DNA from: Hydrogenophaga sp. | Lineage (GTDB): Bacteria > Pseudomonadota > Gammaproteobacteria > Burkholderiales > Burkholderiaceae_C | NCBI RefSeq assembly: GCF_018780385.1 | Contig: NZ_JADMJO010000048.1 | Location: 1 to 64,000, forward strand | DNA: 64,000 nucleotides | Direction: 5' to 3' | Shown here: one piece after another, positions 26,037 to 35,483 of the stretch | How the letters are laid out: every line of letters starts with the position of its first letter | Position numbering within the stretch: the first letter of the stretch is position 1 | Position numbers and translations under genes: made by a program | The notes under the pieces: model-generated | Databases searched by the model: none | What the model was told of the DNA's origin: nothing | Seen by the model: the letters and a program-made list of their open reading frames with translations, nothing else

Positions 26037-26825
26037 TCAACGGCCGCCGCGCACGTCCAGCGAATCGAAGCGACTGTCGCCGGGCGACTTGCTGTTGGGG
26101 TCGCCGCTGCTGGGGCGGCGCTGGTTGAAACCGCTGTTGCTGTAGGCACTGCTGAAGCCACCGCGCCGGCCTTCCTGATCCAGGTCCATCAGGCCGCTCA
26201 GGCCCATCACCTCGGAATCGCGGAAGGCGGTGTTGGTGGTGTTCATCGAATCGAATTCCGAGAACTGGCTCTCCAGTTGCTGGCGACGGTTTTCCCCCAC
26301 GTTTTCCTTCTCTTTCGTCTTGGGTTTGGCCAATTCGGCCAGATTGAGCTGCTTGCGAAAGTCCGACGGCGACGGCATGCGGTGCAAGCCGTTCTTCAAG
26401 AAGACAAACCGCACGCCTGCGGTCTTGAGGATGCGGTTCTTCATCTTCACCATGTGGGCCTTGTGCTTGGCGTTGCTCAAGGGGTGCTGTTCAATGTCGA
26501 ACGCAAAAGTCGGTTTGCCGTCATCGCCGCACACCACGAAATCCACCCGCTGCTGATTCAACCGCTCTTCAGCGCGTTTTCGGTTCGTCGCGCGGCGCAC
26601 GGCCAGCATGTTGCTCAGCATCATGTTGGGCAGCACCACCTGGCCGGGAAACGTGTCTTGCAGGTAGTCCAGCATCTGGGCCTGCTCGGGCGTCATCAGG
26701 CGTTCGGGGCTGTAACGGTCGTCGCGTCCCGACGATTCGCTTGTCATTCGGTAGCGCCAGTAGCCCAGCGCGCACAAGCCCAGCAGGGCCAGCGCTCCAA
26801 GCACTGCAATCCACGTCGTATTCAT
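26037..26825 (-). CDS. Membrane-anchored DUF2726 protein
   Basis: A 262-residue protein with one N-terminal membrane helix (TTWIAVLGALALLGLCALGY) and a DUF2726 domain at about residues 50-170: VVLPNMMLSNMLAVRR, RVDFVVCGDDGKPTFAFDIE and AGVRFVFLKNGLHRMPSPSD. DUF2726 is related to restriction-endonuclease-like folds; the D...(E/D)xK-like spacing in RVDFVV and AFDIE is compatible, but activity is unproven. The C-terminal third is low-complexity, Ser/Gly/Asn-rich. Convergent with glmU. Confidence 0.82.
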   Translation of the reverse strand: MNTTWIAVLGALALLGLCALGYWRYRMTSESSGRDDRYSPERLMTPEQAQMLDYLQDTFPGQVVLPNMMLSNMLAVRRATNRKRAEERLNQQRVDFVVCGDDGKPTFAFDIEQHPLSNAKHKAHMVKMKNRILKTAGVRFVFLKNGLHRMPSPSDFRKQLNLAELAKPKTKEKENVGENRRQQLESQFSEFDSMNTTNTAFRDSEVMGLSGLMDLDQEGRRGGFSSAYSNSGFNQRRPSSGDPNSKSPGDSRFDSLDVRGGR

Positions 26826-26988
26826 CCAAAACCTCCTGGGTCCAACCCGCCAATTTCAGTTTGGCCAAAAACGAAGGTTGTTACATAAAGTATGTTTCGT
26901 CAACTCTTCGAGGGGGGGTGCCGCGCCACAAATGTGCGGTATGTATGCAGTTTTTCGCCGCATTGAGTACCAATGTCGTCAATTCGAC

Positions 26989-27486
26989 TCATGGGTGAAG
27001 CTTGCTCGGAAGCGCCAGACGCGGCTCGAATTTGGCGCGTTTCAGACTGAAGAATGCCTTGATGTTGCGCACGTTCGCGTCGCTGGTGAACAGACGCTGA
27101 GCCAGCGCGAGGTAGTCCGGCATGTCCAGGCAGTGCACCACCAGGATGAAGTCGGGGCCTGGGCTCACGCGGTAACACTGTTGAACCTGAACAACAGGAA
27201 GCACGCGCTCTTCAAAGGCCTCCAGGAGTTCGGCGCCCTGGCGTTCCAATGTGATTTCCACCAGCGCCGTGAGCCCGTGACCGAGCAGGGGGGCCATGCG
27301 ATCGGCACTGAGCAGCGCCACTTCCCGCTCGATCAGACCGAGCTGGCGCAGGCGTTTGACGCGCCTGAGACTGGTGGGTGGCGAGAGATGCGCCTGTTCG
27401 GCCAGGGCCTGGTTGCTCAGGGATGCATCGGTTTGCAGGAGGTCCAGCAAGCGGAGGTCGGCCTCATCGATGATGATTTGTTCCAT
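26989..27486 (-). CDS. Lrp/AsnC-family transcriptional regulator
   Basis: A 165-residue regulator: winged helix at residues 5-60 (IDEADLRLLDLLQTDASLSN, LAEQAHLSPPTSLRRVKRL) and a RAM ligand-binding domain (ALVEITLERQGAELLEAFEE, GPDFILVVHCLDMPDYLAL). Such proteins respond to amino acids. It is divergent from glmS with 136 bases between starts, which hold a perfect dyad, so glmS might be a target, alongside autoregulation. Confidence 0.9.
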   Translation of the reverse strand: MEQIIIDEADLRLLDLLQTDASLSNQALAEQAHLSPPTSLRRVKRLRQLGLIEREVALLSADRMAPLLGHGLTALVEITLERQGAELLEAFEERVLPVVQVQQCYRVSPGPDFILVVHCLDMPDYLALAQRLFTSDANVRNIKAFFSLKRAKFEPRLALPSKLHP

Positions 27487-27526
27487 TATCTATGAGTTTA
27501 TGAAGTAAACGGACTTGATATTTGCG

Positions 27527-27544
27527 TCGAGAAATTATTCTCGA
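27527..27544. promoter_or_regulatory. Dyad between lrp-like gene and glmS
   Basis: TCGAGAA-ATTA-TTCTCGA is a perfect 7-bp-arm inverted repeat centred in the intergenic region. Its AG-rich/ATT/CT-rich layout resembles Lrp boxes, one base shorter than the E. coli consensus. Probable site for the divergent Lrp-type regulator. Confidence 0.5.
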
Positions 27545-27622
27545 TGAATCGTGAGATTTTGGGCTTTTATTTCAGCATCTTGTCACTAGCATCGGCGTTC
27601 ATCCATTTTCGGGAGCAGCAAT

Positions 27623-29491
<1,869 letters not shown>

Positions 29492-29515
29492 ACCACCCCA
29501 GTGCGGCTCAGTCAG

Positions 29516-29632
29516 TGTTCCGACCCAATAAAGTCGAAAACTAGTCAATAAAGTCGAAAACCGGAAAAAAGAGTCGAAAACCAATTGATCTTCGGGAATA
29601 GAGTGCGTCGGGCTGGAATAAAGTGGGTCGGG
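29516..29632 (+). mobile_element. Tn7-like transposon end inserted at attTn7
   Basis: A TGT terminus (TGTTCCGACCC, 29516) begins 24 bases after the glmS stop codon, the insertion point of Tn7. Inside it lie repeats on a 20-bp period: CAATAAAGTCGAAAAC at 29526 and 29546 (identical) and a 13/16 copy at 29566, then GAATAGAGTGCGTCGGG at 29596 and GAATAAAGTGGGTCGGG at 29616. The Tn7 right end carries closely packed TnsB sites of the form ACAATAAAGTCTTAAACT, so the similarity is close; Tn7 also inserts with its right end next to glmS. The five bases GTCAG at 29511-29515 would be the target duplication. No tns genes are found inside. Confidence 0.8.
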
Positions 29633-29975
29633 TCGCCTCTGTGACTTGTAACAGCGCTCGTGTGATCGCTGAACGAGGTGACAAGTGGAGGTGATCCGTG
29701 GCCTGACATCGCGAAGGATCGGTATGCAGCGACAGCCGTCGGTCGTGGTCGCGAGCTGGGTTCACGCTGGCTGGCATGAAGCGGTCATCGACTCACCCGT
29801 CAGCGTCACGGCAACAACGACGGCTATTGAGGGGAATGCAGTCATTCTGCTTGGCAGTCCGCCGGTTGTCGTCGGCCTGGCTTTGGCCATCTGCATTTAC
29901 CTTGGAAGTGCGGAGTGTCCTAAAGGGGTCAAGGCGAGTAACTTCTGATCAATTCGGCGTGAACTCGCTTGCGGC
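29633..29975. repeat. Gene-free stretch with one copy of a divergent dispersed repeat
   Basis: No supported gene. About 29728-29870 (GCGACAGCCGTCGGTCGTGG onwards, including GAATGCAGTCATTC) is similar to 41617-41760 in this window, with recognisable blocks GCGACAGCCG, GAAGCGGTC and GCAGTCAT in the same order. It looks like a decayed, formerly repeated sequence inside the island end. Confidence 0.4.
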
Positions 29976-30458
29976 TTAATGAACCCGCAACACCTCAAAC
30001 TGCTGTCGGATGGGAGCGCCCTGTATCGACACCTCATCACCCTCGCATTTGCCCAGCATGGCCCTGCCCAAAGGGGCTTTGCTGCTGATGACCTGCACGA
30101 AGTGAGCGCCGCTGACCAGCCTCATGCTTCCTCCATCCGGACCGAGAAAGAGCTGTTGCTGCTTGTCGTCGGAATCGACCAGGCAGACCAGCGCGCCGAG
30201 CTGTATACCTTTGCTGGCGTCGTAGGGGCGCGGGCGGAATTGGCGCCAATTGGCCATCGCCTGGCGGATGGCTTCGGCGCGACGAGCTTGGCCGGTGGCC
30301 AGGTAGGCGGCTTCGAGTCCCAATGTGTCGTATTTGTTTTCGGCGATGTTTTCTTCGTGAGTCGCCGTTTCATGCGCCGCCCGCAATGCCAGTTCGGCTT
30401 GCAGCAGGTCTTCGGCGAGCCGTTCCAGCACCTGCTGCTGCAACAAGAATTTATCCAT
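29976..30458 (-). CDS. GreA/GreB-family transcription elongation factor-like protein
   Basis: A 160-residue protein: N-terminal helical part (MDKFLLQQQVLERLAEDLLQ, with a coiled-coil look up to about residue 70) and a C-terminal GreA/GreB FKBP-like domain (IQLGALVCLVDSDDKQQQLF, ISSKAPLGRAMLGKCEGDEV). Gre factors rescue stalled RNA polymerase by inserting the coiled coil in the secondary channel; the tip acidic residues here may be ALRAAHETATHEENIAE. The ATG at 30458 is chosen for family length. It is the first gene inside the Tn7-like end, so it could be cargo or a displaced chromosomal gene. Confidence 0.82.
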   Translation of the reverse strand: MDKFLLQQQVLERLAEDLLQAELALRAAHETATHEENIAENKYDTLGLEAAYLATGQARRAEAIRQAMANWRQFRPRPYDASKGIQLGALVCLVDSDDKQQQLFLGPDGGSMRLVSGAHFVQVISSKAPLGRAMLGKCEGDEVSIQGAPIRQQFEVLRVH

Positions 30459-30986
30459 GATGAAGTGTGGGCATCTCGAACAAGCGGTGGGCTGGGCTTG
30501 ATTATGAAGGGCTCCACCAGCCTTCAAGCCTTCTGATGGCTGCTGATTCCAGGCGCTGCTTCAAGGTGGGCTTCAGCGCACGCACTTTGATGTCGGCATT
30601 CTTGCTGAGTACTTCCGGCGCGCCCCAAGCTAGCAGCTCCTTACCCGGCAGACGCTGGATAACCCCGTACTCCACAATGACAGGGACTGGGACGACGATG
30701 GGAAACACGTCGGCGTGCAGATCATGTTCATCTCATGGCGCGAACCGGTCTGGTGCTAGTAGACCCAAGTCCTTGAAGTCATTGGCAGAACCGGAAATGT
30801 GATTCGTAACCTTTTGCTGAAAGGTTACGAATGCACCGTCCGTCGATAATCATTATCGTGTCAGGCGCTGTTGACCAAGGCGTCATTAGCTCGGTCAGGT
30901 TTACCGAAAGCTCGAGAGGGCCATGATCATGGCTGTCATACACTTTTTGAGTAAGCAATCAACGCAAAGTAAGGGGAACATCCAGC
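30459..30986. other. Gene-poor stretch with a long inverted repeat
   Basis: No convincing gene. A minus-strand open stretch at 30502-30708 (68 codons from a GTG, PGKELLAWGAPEVLSKNADI) reads protein-like but has no recognised family; it may be a remnant. The notable element is the 13-bp-arm inverted repeat at 30802-30832. The last 100 bases become AT-rich before the next gene. Confidence 0.4.
30802..30832. repeat. Perfect 13-bp inverted repeat
   Basis: ATTCGTAACCTTT and AAAGGTTACGAAT flank the 5-base spacer TGCTG. Nothing like a T-tract follows in either direction, so it is not a typical terminator. Arm length and symmetry suggest a protein-binding site, a recombination core or a cruciform. 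Confidence 0.7.
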
Positions 30987-31649
30987 ATGAATTTTCCAAC
31001 GATTTTAAAAGGGCGTGTCACAACCCGGGGCAAAGTCCTGATTTTCATTTTGGTTGCACCATTGGCCGCTTACGCTTTCATGTTCGCAGCACCACTGTCA
31101 ACCGACCATGTTCGATGGGCAGAGTTCGGGTCCTTTATGGCAGGTGTTTATTCACCAATCATTGGGGCATTTACCTTGTTGGTGCTAAGGCAGCAATTCA
31201 AATTGCAACGCCAGTTGGCGCAGCAGCAGCTTTACGAGAGTCGGATCGATCGTGCGGTCGAGGAGTTCAGCTTCTTTGCAGATCGACTTGAAAAACATGT
31301 CGGCGAAAAGGATTTACCAAATCGAGAGATCAGTCAACTAATATTAATGCAGTTTCAAGCTGATGCTCTCGATGTTCTCAACTCCGAAGAGTTCAGAGAA
31401 AAAGCAAAGCTCTTTGATCAACAACACCCCAAAATAATGCCAACTTGGGGTGCCATCTATATCAACACCACATTTCTTTCAATGCTGGAGGGCGATGCTG
31501 GTAAGATTGCCTATCTGTCTTGCATGCACAAACTGACTTCAATCTTTTCGTTTAAAGTATGTGCGGCTTTAGATAATTATCATTTCGCCGTAACGCGCGG
31601 AGAACTGTCAACCAAATACGAGTTCAGTACACCGCTTGAAAATCGGTGA
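30987..31649 (+). CDS. Hypothetical two-helix membrane protein
   Basis: A 220-residue protein with two membrane helices (VLIFILVAPLAAYAFMFAAP, and FGSFMAGVYSPIIGAFTLLV at about residues 47-66), then a short coiled coil (RQQFKLQRQLAQQQLYESRI) and a soluble helical C-terminal part. This plan, two helices followed by a coiled coil and cytoplasmic domain, is seen in proteins called putative phage abortive infection proteins, but I cannot assign that family firmly. Codon use is more AT-rich than the core. Ribosome-binding site AAGGGG precedes the ATG. Confidence 0.65.
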   Translation: MNFPTILKGRVTTRGKVLIFILVAPLAAYAFMFAAPLSTDHVRWAEFGSFMAGVYSPIIGAFTLLVLRQQFKLQRQLAQQQLYESRIDRAVEEFSFFADRLEKHVGEKDLPNREISQLILMQFQADALDVLNSEEFREKAKLFDQQHPKIMPTWGAIYINTTFLSMLEGDAGKIAYLSCMHKLTSIFSFKVCAALDNYHFAVTRGELSTKYEFSTPLENR

Positions 31650-31671
31650 AAAATAGACTGTCCGAACCGAT

Positions 31672-31809
31672 TCAATGGTTTGTCACCCATGTGAATGCCA
31701 CCGCAGCCACTGAACAGATCGCCAATGCAACCACGAACAGGGCAGCACCAGTCGGATGCTGATCCATGGTCTTGATGAGATCAACTAGAAACTGAAAACT
31801 GATCTGCAT
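31672..31809 (-). CDS. Small hypothetical membrane protein (45 aa)
   Basis: A short frame starting MQISFQFLVDLIKTMD and holding one hydrophobic helix (GAALFVVALAICSVAAVAF), ending VTNH. The start ATG at 31809 has a Shine-Dalgarno-like AGGAAG nine bases upstream. It runs opposite to the preceding gene. Small single-helix proteins in such islands are often toxins or regulators; nothing specific can be claimed. Confidence 0.4.
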   Translation of the reverse strand: MQISFQFLVDLIKTMDQHPTGAALFVVALAICSVAAVAFTWVTNH

Positions 31810-32192
31810 GACTTCTTCCTGAACAGGGACAATGATCCGATAAAAGAAGCGTACTGCACGAGCTTCGTGAAGTCATGGGACAAGTCTGTGGACAAGTCCG
31901 GTAAAACACGATGGTGACGTACGGTGGGCGCAGGTTTCGCCCGTAAACGGGTTTTTTGCCTCAGAAACAGGCAGCGAGTACGCGTGTGACTTGGTGTCAT
32001 TCGTGCTTATTCACTATTCCTGATGATCTGCCCTTGTGGGTGTCAGGCAGGTCTTTGTTGCGCTGGCCGGTGAACTTGACGTCATTGTCTAGGTCGTCGT
32101 TGTAGTTGTACGCCGGGTGGTAGCGGCCGGCGATCCCATCTTGATGGGTAGCCGCTCGCTATCTCCAAAGCTAGACTTCAGGAATCGGCCAA
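31810..32192. other. Gene remnant region
   Basis: No intact gene. On the minus strand, 31997 to about 32147 reads as a protein tail (DGIAGRYHPAYNYNDDLDND, then VKFTGQRNKDLPDTHKGRSS) that lacks a start and is preceded by a stop codon, suggesting a truncated gene. CCCGTAAACGGG followed by six Ts near 31949-31966 could be a weak plus-strand terminator. Confidence 0.35.
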
Positions 32193-32576
32193 GTGCCGAC
32201 AGTCACAAAACATGGAAAAGATCTCGGCGGATCCTTACGAGCAAGTGATCGAGAAGATCACAAGGCGCCCAATGAGGCCGAGATCGGGCATCCCATCTTC
32301 GCAGCTCTGATCGCAGCCGCTTGGTGTGCGAGAAACCTTTTTGGCTTTGAGTTTGCGGGGCTTGTACTGCTGCTGGTGTTCTTTGTGTACCCGTACTACT
32401 GTGTGCAATTGCTCATGCAGTGGCGCATGAGAAGGCACCAGGTATGGGCTAGACGTATGGGTGTGAGTCCGACCTATGCTCCCTCTTGGCCTCGTGGGTG
32501 GGCTGCCACTTATGTTGGATTCTTTTTAATGATCGCCGGAAGCGTTGTGGGGATCGAAAGGCTACTTGGGCAATAG
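32193..32576 (+). CDS. Hypothetical small membrane protein
   Basis: A 127-residue protein starting with GTG. It has a hydrophilic N-terminus (DREDHKAPNEAEIGHP), a hydrophobic stretch of one or two helices (FAALIAAAWCARNLFGFEFA, GLVLLLVFFVYPYYCVQLLM), a basic loop (QWRMRRHQVWARRMG) and a last helix (AATYVGFFLMIAGSVVGIER). No family recognised. It lies directly before a cassette-like boundary, so it may itself be a captured cassette gene. Confidence 0.5.
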   Translation: MPTVTKHGKDLGGSLRASDREDHKAPNEAEIGHPIFAALIAAAWCARNLFGFEFAGLVLLLVFFVYPYYCVQLLMQWRMRRHQVWARRMGVSPTYAPSWPRGWAATYVGFFLMIAGSVVGIERLLGQ

Positions 32577-32594
32577 TCGAAATACTGAAATGGA

Positions 32595-32634
32595 TATCCC
32601 GCAGGTTCTGCGGGATACATCACGTTAGGCGTCT
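32595..32634 (+). repeat. Hairpin and attC-like core site
   Basis: TATCCCGCAG-GTT-CTGCGGGATA (32595-32617) is a perfect 10-bp hairpin, followed by GTTAGGC at 32624-32630, the consensus right-hand core (GTTRRRY) of integron attC sites. The next gene starts 28 bases later. GTTAGGCGTCT (32624) has its complement AGACGCCTA just after that gene's stop (33147-33155), the layout of a cassette. A matching left core (GCCTAAC) upstream is not visible, so it is a degenerate or partial attC. Confidence 0.45.
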
Positions 32635-32658
32635 CAAGCGCCGATCAAGGAGTGAGCG

Positions 32659-33144
32659 ATGATTTTCGACAGCCATGCGGACTTCTTCAAGATCGGTAGC
32701 GGGTATGCCCTTGGCGCACTTGGCTTCGGCTTCTGCGTTTATGCCGCATCGACAGTCGGCACACAGCCCATCCTCCAAGTCCTCCTCTGCATATTTGGTG
32801 GGTTACTCGGATGGGTTATGGGCATCCTCATCACGCCACTAAACGAAGGAGAGAAGAAGCAGTTCTCTGAGTACGCGAAGGCGGTCACAGCAGTCGTATC
32901 TGGCTTCCTTGTTGCGAAGGTTGATGCTGTGGCTCAGTCCGCGCTTTCTGCCATGGCCGCATCTAATGGCGAGTTGCTGCTTACACGGGCTTTGCTCTTC
33001 GTTAGCTGCTTTCTTGTTGGCGCGCTGTTTACGTTTATGGGCCGCCGCTACGTCCGTGGCCCAGAAGAGCAACTGCGCACCAAGCGCCACAAGGCGCTCG
33101 AAGAGCTTCGTGAAATGGTCGAGAAGCTCAATGCCATCAACTAA
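32659..33144 (+). CDS. Hypothetical membrane protein, cassette-like gene
   Basis: A 161-residue protein with three to four membrane helices (ALGALGFGFCVYAASTV, LQVLLCIFGGLLGWVMGILI, and LLLTRALLFVSCFLVGALFTFM) and a charged C-terminal helix (RTKRHKALEELREMVEKLN). A good ribosome-binding site (AAGGAG) precedes the ATG. The position 28 bases after an attC-like core and the inverted GTCT/AGAC core directly after the stop suggest capture as an integron-type cassette. Function unknown. Confidence 0.6.
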   Translation: MIFDSHADFFKIGSGYALGALGFGFCVYAASTVGTQPILQVLLCIFGGLLGWVMGILITPLNEGEKKQFSEYAKAVTAVVSGFLVAKVDAVAQSALSAMAASNGELLLTRALLFVSCFLVGALFTFMGRRYVRGPEEQLRTKRHKALEELREMVEKLNAIN

Positions 33145-33178
33145 CCAGACGCCTATCCCACCCTTGATGGTATTGGCC

Positions 33179-33700
33179 TAAGCGGCAACGATGGTGTCCA
33201 CCAAAGAGATTAGGTGGACACCATGAATGAATCCAAGAAGAAGACCCGCCGGCGGTACGGCGCCGAGCTCAAGCAGCAGATCCTCGCAGAGTGCGCTGAG
33301 CCAGGCGCTTCGGTGGCCAGCATTGCCCTGTCGCACGGCATCAACGCCAACGTAGTTCACAAATGGCGCCGCCAGGCCTGCGGCGCGCTGCCTGCAATCC
33401 AGGCTCCCGCATTTGTTCCACTGCCGCTGCCGCCCGCGGCGTGTGCACCTGCGCCGGACATCCGCACTGCGCCGTGGCGCCACCACCGTCTCGATGTGAC
33501 CTAGCCCTTGGAGGCGGCCGAACAGTGCGCCGTGTGGATGCGAGAGCTGCTCAAGTGATCCGGGTTGATGCCCTGTGGCTGGCCACCGAGCCGCTGGACA
33601 TGCGAGCGGGCACCGAAACGGCGCTGGGCCCGTGTGGTGTCGGTCTTCGGCGCAGCGCGCCCGCACCACGCCTACCTGTTCGCCAATCACCTACCCGTTT
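33179..33700 (+). mobile_element. IS66-family remnant (tnpA plus broken tnpB)
   Basis: The left part encodes an IS66 TnpA-like protein (33214-33504: MNESKKKTRRRYGAELKQQI, SHGINANVVHKWRRQACG) that ends early with a TAG. From 33556 the TnpB signature VDALWLATEPLDMRAGTETA is readable, then continues in another frame (VVSVFGAARPHHAYLFANH), so a frameshift is present. The homology stops at about 33695 and the transposase gene tnpC is absent. The start TAAGCGGCAACGATGGTGTC resembles IS66 termini. Confidence 0.8.
33214..33504 (+). pseudogene. IS66 TnpA, truncated
   Basis: A 96-codon frame with the DNA-binding helix-turn-helix of IS66 OrfA (AELKQQILAECAEPGASVAS, IALSHGINANVVHKWRRQ). Family members end about 20 codons further on; after the TAG the frame continues WPLEAAEQCAVWMRELLK-like, so the stop is probably a mutation. 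Confidence 0.7.
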
Positions 33701-33869
33701 TTGAAAGAGAGCGCCTATGCCAGATGTCCCATGGGGTCGCCACTCGAAGACGAGGGGAGATCATCGAGGGCTTTAGTCCTCAATATGAAACCACGATTTG
33801 TATCGAGGTCCCCGAAATGCCCTTCAGGACTGGCGCTGCAAGACGCAGGATGTCATCAAGGAAGTGCCG

Positions 33870-35243
33870 TCACGGGTTTGAGATAATTAGGTTCCTGCAT
33901 GTCACTTCCGAGAGCGGTCTTAGTCCATCGCCGTTGGCAGGAAAGCACGATTCGAAGCGACCGTCCTTAACCAAGGCGCGCAATCGTTGTTGGTATACCG
34001 GATCAGGCCCTCCGTACTCTGCGCCGCTTCGGGGCCTCTGGGCAAGACGCTTCCGCAATGAGTGATGGAACTTCACGACTGGGGTTACCGACTCGTCATG
34101 CTCGGCATATGCGTCGATGTTTCGGTACATGCGCTTGTACATCAAGAAGTTCGGAAACTCGCCCTCGGCATCGTTGCCATCAGCAAGTGGATCCTCCGGG
34201 CGCGGCAGCGACGCATGCGAGTCGGCTCTTAGCGGTAACCCTGCCTCTATAGCCTTGCGAATCATCCAGTTGAGCGAGACGCCGCTGAGCCTGCCTTGTT
34301 GTCCCTCATAGCCTCCTCCGACATCCGCATGAGCGCCAGCAAAATAGATCTCTTCCACTTTCGCAGAGACCTCGGCTTTGATCTGTGCCCTGACTCTGGT
34401 GTCACTAATATCTCTGGTGTCCCCTCGGCCGCAATCCGACAGCAAGTGAACTCGAGTGAGCAAGATTGGGGTAAAAATCCTAGCCCTGTTGTCGTCCAGT
34501 GATAGTGCATGGGCAGCCTGCTCTACGTTGCACAACTGGTCGGCATAGCGGTGGTTGGGAACGTCGACGTTCTCCTCGTAATCTGGCCAACCGAGCGCCT
34601 CGACGGTGTCCCATAGGCCCAAGAACCGAACCGGGACCGGCTTCATCGGGTCAACATGACGTATGGCAAGAGCTGCGTTGACACGTTCGATTCGCTTGGC
34701 GCTTCCCCATTCGTGGCTTGCACAGACAGCATTGCGCTCATAGGTCCCGCACTTATAGGCATCGAACACGAGCTCGGCAAGAGCGTCAGGCGTAGCGCTT
34801 GGAAGCGGACGACCTGGAAGGCCGGCGTGATAAAGCAAGGATGCCAAGATCCGGGCGGAGTCTGCGCCTCGACTAAACCCGAAAAGGTAGACCTGGTCCC
34901 CTTCCCGATAGTGTTCTGCTAGGTAGGCGTAGGCGAGTCGCACCCTCTGGCCGATCCCCCATGCCATTGCCAGTCCGACGGGCTTGCCTTTTGCGCCAAC
35001 GCCTTCGATGTAAAAGGTTCCAATATGACCTTGAGCTAGCACCAGCTGGTACAAATCTGAAGTGTTGGTACCACTTCCTAGGTCGTTGGCAGTGCCGTCG
35101 AAGAAGACAGCTATATTGCGTGCGTCAGCGGACGCAGGTGGTGGGGTGGGCTTGGGGTCAAGCGCAGAACACCCGCCAGCCAGCGAAACGAGCAGCAGGA
35201 CGCAGTACCTAAGCCACCATCCAACGGTCATTTTTCCGCTCAT
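33870..35243 (-). CDS. DUF2235 (Tle1-like) lipase lipoprotein
   Basis: A 457-residue alpha/beta-hydrolase. The N-terminus is a lipoprotein signal (CVLLLVSLAGGC, lipidated Cys25). DUF2235 features follow: NIAVFFDGTANDLGSGTNTS, the nucleophile elbow GFSRGA with Ser124, WDTVEALG, and FAGAHADVGGGY with His305/Asp307. Members act as phospholipases, for instance as type VI secretion effectors of the Tle1 class; here the lipid anchor instead suggests an enzyme kept in the envelope. Divergent from a PLA2-like lipoprotein gene (240 bases between starts). No VgrG or PAAR gene is nearby. Confidence 0.85.
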   Translation of the reverse strand: MSGKMTVGWWLRYCVLLLVSLAGGCSALDPKPTPPPASADARNIAVFFDGTANDLGSGTNTSDLYQLVLAQGHIGTFYIEGVGAKGKPVGLAMAWGIGQRVRLAYAYLAEHYREGDQVYLFGFSRGADSARILASLLYHAGLPGRPLPSATPDALAELVFDAYKCGTYERNAVCASHEWGSAKRIERVNAALAIRHVDPMKPVPVRFLGLWDTVEALGWPDYEENVDVPNHRYADQLCNVEQAAHALSLDDNRARIFTPILLTRVHLLSDCGRGDTRDISDTRVRAQIKAEVSAKVEEIYFAGAHADVGGGYEGQQGRLSGVSLNWMIRKAIEAGLPLRADSHASLPRPEDPLADGNDAEGEFPNFLMYKRMYRNIDAYAEHDESVTPVVKFHHSLRKRLAQRPRSGAEYGGPDPVYQQRLRALVKDGRFESCFPANGDGLRPLSEVTCRNLIISNP

Positions 35244-35483
35244 ATCGTTCCTTGGTCAGGGCCGGATTTGCACATTAGCACCACATTCGCACAAGGAACA
35301 CCCACTAGTCCACCTGAAGTGCAATGCTCCCCAAGATTGTTGGGATGTCTCGACTGGAGCGCACTGCGGGCGAGAGGGAGACAACCGTTGGAGACGGCGG
35401 CGCAATTGACCGCCGATGTGCCCAATTTCTCGGCCGTATCAGCGAAAATGCCCGTTACATGATGGTCTTGTGGGGGAGTCACC

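Noticed and set aside
30502-30708. 68-codon minus-strand gene
   Set aside because: Starts with GTG without a convincing ribosome-binding site and has no recognisable family; left as part of the gene-poor stretch.
31949-31966. Intrinsic terminator CCCGT-AA-ACGGG plus T6
   Set aside because: Five-bp stem with a two-base loop is weak and no upstream gene ends nearby; mentioned only within the remnant region.
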